6,953 nt of DNA, taken from NCBI GenBank assembly GCA_019417975.1, contig DYCT01000105.1, positions 1 to 6,953 on the forward strand, read 5' to 3'. Source of the DNA: Bacteroides sp. GTDB taxonomy: Bacteria > Bacteroidota > Bacteroidia > Bacteroidales > Bacteroidaceae. Positions 1 to 4,972 of the stretch are shown one piece after another (the stretch's first letter is position 1; each line of letters begins with the position of its first letter). A program made the translations under genes and the position numbers. Under the pieces are notes generated by a model. It was not told where the DNA came from. It saw nothing but the letters and a program-made list of their open reading frames with translations, and searched no databases.

Positions 1-19
1 TATTAAAGCAGATTATTTT

Positions 20-1348
20 ATGATGAATTGGCGTCAGTTAATATCGACTAAGCGATTTGGGATGGAAGCTTATCATGAGAAACGTAAGGATGAGCGATCT
101 GAGTTCCAACGTGATTATGATAGATTGATTTTTTCTGCTCCTTTCCGGAGATTACAAAACAAGACTCAGGTGTTTCCATTACCGGGAAGTATCTTTGTGC
201 ATAATCGGCTTACTCATAGTCTGGAGGTTTCGTGCGTAGGACGCTCTTTAGGACACGATGTGGCAAAAATGCTGCTTGACCGACATCCCGATTTGGCTGA
301 TTCTCATTTGGAGGAGATAGGTGCTATTGTGGCAGCTGCGTGTTTGGCGCACGATTTGGGGAACCCTCCTTTCGGGCATTCGGGTGAACGGGCTATCTCT
401 ACTTATTTTTCAGAAGGTAAGGGGGTGAAGCTTCGTGAACAATTGTCGGAAACAGAATGGAATGATTTGGTTCATTTCGAAGGAAATGCCAACGCCTTGC
501 GCTTGCTTACCCATCAGTTTGAAGGTCGTAGAGAAGGTGGATTTGTGATGACTTACTCTACTTTGGCTTCGATTGTAAAATATCCGTATGCATCAAGCTT
601 GGCAGGCAAGAAATCTAAGTTTGGTTTCTTTATTTCCGAACAAGAAGGATTTCGTCGCATCGCAGACGAGTTGGGTATGATTAAGCTGCAAGAAGAGCCC
701 TTGAGTTATGCTCGTCATCCGTTGGTGTTCTTGGTAGAGGCTGCAGATGATATTTGCTATCAGCTGATGGATATCGAAGATGCTCATAAATTAAAGATAC
801 TGACGACAGAAGAAACCAAGGGGTTATTGCTGGATTATTTAAATGAAAGTCAGAAGAAACGTGCTGAGGAGGTCTTTGGTATGGTGACTGATGTAAATGA
901 ACAAATTGCTTATTTGCGTTCGTCTGTAATAGGAGTGCTTGTGAGGGAATGTGTCAATGTGTTTGTTGAAAATGAAACAGCTATTTTGGAGGGTACATTC
1001 AAGGGTGCTTTGATTAAACATATATCCGAGATGCCATGTGAGGCGTATAAACGTTCATCGGAAGTAGCGTTGCAGAAAATTTATCGTTCAAAAGATGTGC
1101 TTGATGTAGAGCTGGCTGGTTTTCGGGTGATTAGTACATTGGTCGACTTGATGATTGATGCGGTAAATTCTCCGGAGAAAGTTTATTCTCAGTTGCTTAT
1201 CGGACGTGTCTCCAGTCAGTATGATGTAGCTGCCCCTTCGCTTTATGGTAAAATACAAGCTGTTCTCGATTATATATCCGGAATGACCGATGTCTATGCA
1301 CTCGACTTGTATCGGAAAATAAACGGGAACAGCTTGCCTGCTGTATAA
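20..1348 (+). CDS. dgt: dGTP triphosphohydrolase (HD-domain dNTPase)
   Basis: Predicted cytoplasmic dGTPase that hydrolyses dGTP to deoxyguanosine and triphosphate and so affects dNTP pools. The 442-residue protein is within the usual family range. Metal-binding HD residues are visible in order: H66 in RLTHSLEV, H111-D112 in CLAHDLGNPPFGH, and D243/D244 in EAADDICY. The conserved NKTQVFPLPG (47-56), H120/E123 and HFEGNANALR (152-161) segments are also present. The frame is open to the left edge of the window, so an upstream start cannot be excluded. ATG at 20 (or the adjacent ATG at 23) is chosen because MNWRQLIS is where I recall relatives beginning. There is no convincing ribosome binding site, which is common in this phylum. 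The gene ends 20 bases from the convergent glsB-like stop. The family assignment is secure; the preferred nucleotide (dGTP versus other dNTPs) is inferred from homology only. Confidence 0.93.
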   Translation: MMNWRQLISTKRFGMEAYHEKRKDERSEFQRDYDRLIFSAPFRRLQNKTQVFPLPGSIFVHNRLTHSLEVSCVGRSLGHDVAKMLLDRHPDLADSHLEEIGAIVAAACLAHDLGNPPFGHSGERAISTYFSEGKGVKLREQLSETEWNDLVHFEGNANALRLLTHQFEGRREGGFVMTYSTLASIVKYPYASSLAGKKSKFGFFISEQEGFRRIADELGMIKLQEEPLSYARHPLVFLVEAADDICYQLMDIEDAHKLKILTTEETKGLLLDYLNESQKKRAEEVFGMVTDVNEQIAYLRSSVIGVLVRECVNVFVENETAILEGTFKGALIKHISEMPCEAYKRSSEVALQKIYRSKDVLDVELAGFRVISTLVDLMIDAVNSPEKVYSQLLIGRVSSQYDVAAPSLYGKIQAVLDYISGMTDVYALDLYRKINGNSLPAV

Positions 1349-1368
1349 TATAGTATAAATAGATGAGC

Positions 1369-2358
1369 TTATTGCTTGTTTACCTCAATGATTTTGTTGG
1401 CTCCGGAAGTAAGCGAGAACGCTTGTGGGTTTTCTTTGATGAATGACTCAATATGGCGTACTCGTTTTTCTTCTAAAATTTCATCTACAGCAATCAGAAT
1501 ACCGGTTTCTTCTACATCTCCAAATCCGTAATTGATGGCTGTTCCAAACATGCGCATGGTAGGTGAGAGACTCATGTATGCATTAACCAATGGAGGAATG
1601 TTGTAACCCAATTTGCGGATTTCACTGTTTAGTGTTTTATAGTCTTCCTTGAATGTTTCACCTTGGAAGAGCTCATCCAGAGCTTTTCGGTCGGTCTCTA
1701 TCTGCAGTGGCTTGGTAGGCGTAATCAAAACATCTTTATCGCCGAAGTGCTTGTTTAGGAAATATAGAATCATGTCGCGTCCCAAACGGTTATAGCTGGG
1801 ATACATGGTCACTTTTCCAAAGAAATATTTCACATTGGGCATAATGACGGTGAGTGCTCCTAAACCATCCCAAAGATTGTCTAGTGCAAAGAGTCCTTTT
1901 GCTCCGGCTCGTGTAGACTGATATTCCAAGGTTACAAACGAACGGCCTAACTCAATAGTTGTGGGTAAATATTCGCTGATGAACTTATCGGAGAAGTTGA
2001 ACATGTGAGACGTTGCTAAAATAGGATGGCCATGCTCATCAAAATGTACGTCCGTTCCTAGTATATAACGGTAGCCTCCTAATATTTCTTCGGCCTCAGG
2101 ATTCCATACAATTAATTGCTTGTAAGGATTATCCATTGTATCGTATTCGTCAATGTCAACTTCTTCACCGGTGCCACCACCTGCTGCTCGAAAGGCAATT
2201 TCGCGTAGACGACCAATTTCACGCATCACGTTTGGTGAATCGTGATATGTAATAATGTATATTTCGTTATTGCTTTTGTTGGTGAACCGGAGTCGCTTTT
2301 CTTCGGTTAGTTCCGATTTCAACAGCTCCTTGTCTATCGGGGCTATAATATCTTTCAT
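1369..2358 (-). CDS. glsB: GNAT-family N-acyltransferase, glycine lipid synthesis (GlsB/OlsB-like)
   Basis: Predicted to transfer a 3-hydroxy fatty acyl group, probably from acyl-ACP, to the amino group of glycine, giving the monoacylated glycine lipid precursor. Such proteins are often annotated as 'hemolysin' because the product is surface-active. The 329-residue protein shows the OlsB-type GNAT pattern: LREIAFRAAGGGTGEEVDID (51-70), LGGYRYILG (93-101), ELGRSFV (136-142) and a GLFALDNLWDGLGAL stretch (155-169). It has no signal peptide or clear membrane helix, so it probably works at the cytoplasmic face of the membrane. ATG at 2358 begins 5 bases after the stop of the PlsC-like gene, so the two are very likely co-transcribed and translationally coupled. 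The N-acyl then O-acyl division of labour follows the described Bacteroides glycine-lipid pathway. The symbol rests on family resemblance and gene pairing, and ornithine as the amino-acid substrate cannot be excluded from sequence. Confidence 0.85.
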   Translation of the reverse strand: MKDIIAPIDKELLKSELTEEKRLRFTNKSNNEIYIITYHDSPNVMREIGRLREIAFRAAGGGTGEEVDIDEYDTMDNPYKQLIVWNPEAEEILGGYRYILGTDVHFDEHGHPILATSHMFNFSDKFISEYLPTTIELGRSFVTLEYQSTRAGAKGLFALDNLWDGLGALTVIMPNVKYFFGKVTMYPSYNRLGRDMILYFLNKHFGDKDVLITPTKPLQIETDRKALDELFQGETFKEDYKTLNSEIRKLGYNIPPLVNAYMSLSPTMRMFGTAINYGFGDVEETGILIAVDEILEEKRVRHIESFIKENPQAFSLTSGANKIIEVNKQ

Positions 2359-2363
2359 AATGC

Positions 2364-3206
2364 TTAATTGATAGGATGCTCGTTTAGTTTATATACAATA
2401 TCTTTTACATATTGAGCCCATTCTTTAGGGCTTTTAGACTTGTCGAATGTTTGCCAAGGGATAGGCTTTCCGATGGTGATGGTAAATGTTTTATGTCTAT
2501 TCTTGAACATTTCGTCGGCGAGATAAAGCATGGCAATGTTGAATTTTATGCCTAATTTCTTACTCCAATTCGCGAGGTTGTAGAAAAAATCGGAGTTACG
2601 ACCTTCGAAGTAGATGGGTACGATGTCTCGCTGACTTTTTACGCTTTCGATAATGAATGATTTCTTCCATTCCAAGTCTTTGATAATTCCGTTTTTACGA
2701 CGTGAACACAAGCCTGCCGGGAACATAATTAGGTGGTTGTTCGAATTGAATCCGGCTTCGACCATGGCGGGGAAATGACGTCCTTGTGCTCCGGTTTTAT
2801 TTACAGGGATGAAAAGTGGAGCCAAGTTATGAAGATTCATTAGCAAGTCATTGACTAAATATTTTACTTTCCCATTGTAATGCCTTCCCAAAATATATCC
2901 GATAGAGACACCGTCTTGTCCGCCTAAGGGGTGATTGGATACAAATGTATATCGACCTCCTTCAGGCAAATTTTCTTCACCTTTTACAATTATCTTGTTG
3001 TCTAAGAATTGCAGGGTGGCTTCGAGAAAGTCGACACCGACTTTGTCCTTACTTTCTTCTAGAAAAGGATTTATTTCGTCCTGATGGATAATTCGTTTCA
3101 GGTAAGAAATCAAAAACCGAGGGATATATTTATATTTATCCGGGGCTTTTGTTTGGAGAATTCGGTCTACGTCTATTAAAAAAACAGAGTTGTCTGTATC
3201 TGTCAT
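2364..3206 (-). CDS. glsA: PlsC-like O-acyltransferase, glycine lipid synthesis (GlsA/OlsA-like)
   Basis: Predicted to esterify a second fatty acid onto the 3-hydroxyl of the acyl chain of N-acyl-glycine, completing the diacylated glycine lipid. With the ATG at 3206 the protein has 280 residues. The catalytic block is VSNHPLGGQDG (89-99), with H92 and D98 as the His/Asp pair. Downstream are the FIPVNKTGAQGR region (132-143), MFPAGLCSRR (161-170), which stands where the acceptor-binding EGTR-like motif lies, and VPIYFEGRNS (196-205). The frame extends upstream to a TTG at 3230, but that codon lies within the likely -7 element, so the ATG preceded by a purine-rich AAGAAGAA is the better start. 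It is the first gene of a two-gene operon with the GNAT gene 5 bases downstream. It could instead be a lysophospholipid acyltransferase; the pairing with the GNAT enzyme favours glycine lipid. Confidence 0.84.
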   Translation of the reverse strand: MTDTDNSVFLIDVDRILQTKAPDKYKYIPRFLISYLKRIIHQDEINPFLEESKDKVGVDFLEATLQFLDNKIIVKGEENLPEGGRYTFVSNHPLGGQDGVSIGYILGRHYNGKVKYLVNDLLMNLHNLAPLFIPVNKTGAQGRHFPAMVEAGFNSNNHLIMFPAGLCSRRKNGIIKDLEWKKSFIIESVKSQRDIVPIYFEGRNSDFFYNLANWSKKLGIKFNIAMLYLADEMFKNRHKTFTITIGKPIPWQTFDKSKSPKEWAQYVKDIVYKLNEHPIN

Positions 3207-3227
3207 TCTTCTTCTTTTTAAGTTCTG

Positions 3228-3259
3228 CAAAAATAGTGGATATTTTGAACAATTCGAAA
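3228..3259 (-). promoter_or_regulatory. candidate Bacteroidetes-type promoter for the glsA-glsB operon
   Basis: Read on the minus strand, 3235-3228 is TATTTTTG, an exact match to the TAnnTTTG -7 element of the Bacteroidetes housekeeping sigma factor. Twenty bases upstream lies TTTC (3259-3256), a three-of-four match to the TTTG -33 element at a typical spacing. Transcription would start at about 3221, giving a leader of roughly 15 bases before the ATG at 3206. This placement is also why the TTG at 3230 is rejected as a start. The -33 match is weak and AT-rich DNA yields such motifs by chance. Confidence 0.45.
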
Positions 3260-3433
3260 TAAAAACAAAAAAATACGTAAAAAGTATTGTTTTTGGGCTG
3301 AAAATGTAGGAGTTTTGGGTGGTAGAACAGATGGAAGTAAAGTAGGTTGAAATGATTTTGTTACAAGATAGTTTGCTGTTTTTTGAAAGATAGTGTTTTC
3401 TTGATTTGTTTCTTAATGGACCGACTGTCTGTG

Positions 3434-3454
3434 TTATTAACGGCCTGTTGATAA
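3434..3454. repeat. near-perfect inverted repeat, possible operator
   Basis: TTATTAAC (3434-3441) and GTTGATAA (3447-3454) are inverted copies with one mismatch in eight, separated by GGCCT. The symmetry and half-site spacing are consistent with a dimeric regulator. The stem is too AT-rich and has no T-run, so it is not a convincing terminator. Its role is unknown. Confidence 0.35.
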
Positions 3455-3481
3455 ATTCATTGAAAAAATCGCCGAAATATG

Positions 3482-3504
3482 TAGGGAATTGTGTGGGGAT
3501 TGTG
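3482..3504 (+). promoter_or_regulatory. tandem GGG-type direct repeat upstream of the dcw cluster
   Basis: Two adjacent near-identical units are visible: TAGGGAATTGTG (3482-3493) and TGGGGATTGTG (3494-3504), so the GGG tracts recur about one helical turn apart. In other bacteria the MraZ protein binds TGGG-type direct repeats with a similar helical period upstream of the dcw operon, so this is a plausible operator. The repeat itself is directly seen; the MraZ link is inference, and only two copies are present. Confidence 0.35.
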
Positions 3505-3512
3505 TACTTTTA
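3505..3512 (+). promoter_or_regulatory. candidate -7 element for the rsmH-ftsL-ftsI operon
   Basis: TACTTTTA matches seven of eight positions of TAnnTTTG and sits immediately after the tandem repeat, as expected for a promoter controlled by a protein bound there. No TTTG or TTG lies at the expected 19-21 base distance upstream, so the call is weak. If it is used, transcription would begin near 3519 and the rsmH leader would be about 150 bases. Confidence 0.3.
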
Positions 3513-3541
3513 CGGCTGATTTTATTATAATAATGTAGGGT

Positions 3542-3580
3542 ATGCAATTTTTGAGTTCTATTCGTACAAAATCGAAGTAA
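3542..3580 (+). pseudogene. 12-codon reading frame, possible remnant of the mraZ 5' end
   Basis: ATG at 3542 opens a frame reading MQFLSSIRTKSK and then stops with TAA. MraZ proteins of this phylum begin, as I recall them, roughly M-(I)-R-F-L-G-N-I-E-A-K. The shared F-L, I and K at matching spacing, together with the position just behind a putative operator and promoter and ahead of rsmH, suggest the stump of a deleted mraZ. None of the three frames from 3581 to 3667 continues with MraZ-like sequence, so no frameshift rescues the gene. The match is only a few residues and may be chance. An alternative is a short leader peptide or simply non-coding DNA. Confidence 0.25.
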
Positions 3581-3653
3581 AAAGTATGGTGCTTTTCTGT
3601 GTCTTTTCGATGCTTGTGTAGGGCTCAGTCGATATAGAAGTGTAGAATTAGTC

Positions 3654-3659
3654 AAAGGA
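3654..3659 (+). promoter_or_regulatory. Shine-Dalgarno sequence supporting the rsmH GTG start
   Basis: AAAGGA lies 8 bases before the GTG at 3668. It matters because the first in-frame ATG (3722) is inside the conserved VDGMNIRP block and would remove the conserved N-terminus. Confidence 0.55.
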
Positions 3660-3667
3660 TAAAACGT

Positions 3668-4582
3668 GTGGAAAATATAGTATATCATATACCGGTATTG
3701 TTGAAGGAAAGTGTAGATGGGATGAATATTCGGCCGGATGGGACGTATGTGGATGTGACCTTTGGAGGAGGCGGACATTCACGAGAAATCTTGAGTCGGT
3801 TGGGTGATGAGGGTAAGCTGTTGAGTTTTGATCAAGATGAAGATGCGGAACGTAATGTGCCGGATGATAAACGTTTGATTTTTGTTCGGAGCAACTTTCG
3901 TTATTTAAAAAACTTTCTTCGTTATCATCAGGTAGGACAGGTTGATGCTGTCTTAGCAGACTTAGGGGTTTCATCGCATCATTTTGATGATGCTGAGCGT
4001 GGATTCTCTTTCCGTTTTGATGGAGCGTTGGATATGCGTATGAATAAACGAGCCGGGATGACTGCGGCCGATGTCGTAAATCAATATGATGAAGAACGGC
4101 TCGCAAATGTGTTTTATCTATATGGTGAATTGAAAAATGCCCGTAAACTGGCTTCTTTGTTGGTAAAGGCTCGTGCTGTTGGGGAGATAAAAACAATCTC
4201 AGAGTTTTTGGAGATTGTTAAACCGTTGTTCGGACGAGAACGAGAGAAGAAAGAACTGGCCAAAGTGTTTCAGGCTTTGCGTATTGAGGTAAATCATGAA
4301 ATGGAAGCTTTGAAAGAAATGCTGATGGCTGCTACAGCAGTGTTGAAGCCGGGTGGGCGTTTGGTTGTTATTACCTATCATTCGTTGGAAGACCGAATTG
4401 TGAAGAATCTGATGAAGACCGGTAATGTAGAGGGAAAAGAAGAAAAAGATTTTTTTGGCAATTTGAAGTCGCCATTCCGCTTGGTAAATAATAAAGTGAT
4501 TGTACCGGGAAATGATGAAATCGAAATAAATTCGCGTTCAAGAAGTGCAAAGTTGCGAATTGCAGAGAAAAAAGGAGTGTGA
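3668..4582 (+). CDS. rsmH: 16S rRNA (cytosine(1402)-N(4))-methyltransferase RsmH
   Basis: S-adenosylmethionine-dependent enzyme that methylates N4 of C1402 in the 16S rRNA decoding centre; formerly called MraW. The 304-residue protein has family-typical length. Visible motifs are HIPVLLKESVDGMNIRPDG (7-25), the SAM-binding loop VDVTFGGGGHS (28-38), DQDEDA (55-60), ADLGVSSHHFDDAERGFSFR (97-116) followed by DGALDMRMN, the helical insert ending FGREREKKELAKVFQALRIE (188-207), VVITYHSLEDRIVK (233-246) and the C-terminal SRSAKLRIAE (291-300). The start is GTG at 3668 because alignment to the conserved HIPVLL region leaves only six residues before it and no ATG is available. It is the first intact gene of the dcw cluster here, with ftsL 7 bases downstream. 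The usual upstream partner mraZ is missing. Confidence 0.96.
   Translation: MENIVYHIPVLLKESVDGMNIRPDGTYVDVTFGGGGHSREILSRLGDEGKLLSFDQDEDAERNVPDDKRLIFVRSNFRYLKNFLRYHQVGQVDAVLADLGVSSHHFDDAERGFSFRFDGALDMRMNKRAGMTAADVVNQYDEERLANVFYLYGELKNARKLASLLVKARAVGEIKTISEFLEIVKPLFGREREKKELAKVFQALRIEVNHEMEALKEMLMAATAVLKPGGRLVVITYHSLEDRIVKNLMKTGNVEGKEEKDFFGNLKSPFRLVNNKVIVPGNDEIEINSRSRSAKLRIAEKKGV
4571..4577 (+). promoter_or_regulatory. Shine-Dalgarno sequence deciding the ftsL start
   Basis: AAAGGAG inside the last codons of rsmH lies 12 bases before ATG 4590. It supports that ATG over the in-frame GTG at 4545, which would make ftsL overlap rsmH by 38 bases with no recognisable site ahead of it. Confidence 0.45.
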
Positions 4583-4589
4583 GAAGAAT

Positions 4590-4967
4590 ATGAAGGAACA
4601 GATAGAAGAACAGAAAGGACAAGAAGTCGGTGGACAGCAAAGCCAACACAAGGCGGTGGAGTGGTCGTTTCGTAACATCTTTTTTGGAGATGTGCTTATA
4701 ACTGATTTCTTAAAACGCCAGACTAAGCTATTGGTTTTGGTTGTTATTTTGACTTTTCTTTATATCAGTAATCGTTATTCCTGTGAACTAGAGCTGATTC
4801 AGATTTCTAAACTGAAGGAAAATTTGACCGAAATTAAATATGGCGCGTTGACTCGTTCGTCCGAATTGATGGAAAAAAGTCGGCAGTCGCGTATTGAGGA
4901 ATATATATCCAAGCGTGAAAGTGAATTGCAAACATCTACAACTCCACCCTATGTGATAAAAAAATAA
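4590..4967 (+). CDS. ftsL: FtsL-like cell division protein (Bacteroidetes type)
   Basis: Small bitopic divisome protein, predicted to join the FtsB/FtsQ scaffold that recruits and activates the septal synthase FtsW-FtsI. The 125 residues divide into a charged, Gln-rich cytoplasmic N-terminus (1-44, with the phylum-typical WSFRNIFFGDVLITD at 25-39), one membrane helix (about 45-61, KLLVLVVILTFLYIS) and a periplasmic coiled-coil-like segment (about 65-112) ending in PPYVIKK. The topology, length and place between rsmH and ftsI identify it; sequence conservation of FtsL is always low. ATG 4590 is preferred over an in-frame GTG at 4545 because the gap to rsmH is then 7 bases and an AAAGGAG precedes it. 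It was probably named by position in many genomes, so the precise division role is inference. Confidence 0.88.
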   Translation: MKEQIEEQKGQEVGGQQSQHKAVEWSFRNIFFGDVLITDFLKRQTKLLVLVVILTFLYISNRYSCELELIQISKLKENLTEIKYGALTRSSELMEKSRQSRIEEYISKRESELQTSTTPPYVIKK

Positions 4968-4972
4968 CGATT

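Larger units (their letters stand above)
3207..3667. other. divergent intergenic region between glsA and rsmH; no intact gene
   Basis: About 460 bases separate the starts of the two divergent operons, long for an otherwise compact segment. It is AT-rich and carries frequent stops in all plus-strand frames. Contents I can see are the glsA promoter near its left end, an AT-rich inverted repeat (3267-3293), a near-palindrome (3434-3454), a tandem GGG-type repeat (3482-3504), a weak -7-like element (3505-3512), copies of TGTAGGG at 3480, 3534 and 3617, and a 12-codon reading frame at 3542-3580. The minus-strand reading frame crossing it continues antisense into rsmH and has a low-complexity, non-protein-like translation, so it is not called. 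The mraZ gene often found in this position is absent. Confidence 0.7.

Noticed and set aside
3207..3230. TTG-initiated 8-residue extension of the glsA-like protein
   Set aside because: The TTG lies within the likely -7 promoter element and upstream of the expected transcription start, and ATG 3206 is available.
3352..3393. 13-codon plus-strand reading frame in the intergenic region
   Set aside because: It has no ribosome binding site, no recognisable sequence and is of a length expected by chance.
3579..3596. AAAAG/CTTTT inverted repeat before rsmH considered as a terminator or attenuator
   Set aside because: The stem is only five base pairs, nearly all A-T, and is not followed by a clear T-run; too weak to call.
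3437..3778. 113-residue minus-strand reading frame spanning the intergenic region
   Set aside because: It begins inside rsmH in antisense, its translation is biased to Ser, His, Tyr and Leu as in antisense or AT-rich non-coding DNA, and no domain or ribosome binding site is recognisable.
3648..4196. 182-residue minus-strand reading frame opposite rsmH
   Set aside because: It is an antisense shadow of conserved RsmH coding sequence; the His/Ser/Pro-rich translation is not protein-like.
4545..4589. GTG-initiated 15-residue N-terminal extension of ftsL
   Set aside because: It would overlap the end of rsmH and its residues simply reflect the rsmH 3' sequence in another frame; ATG 4590 has an upstream AAAGGAG.
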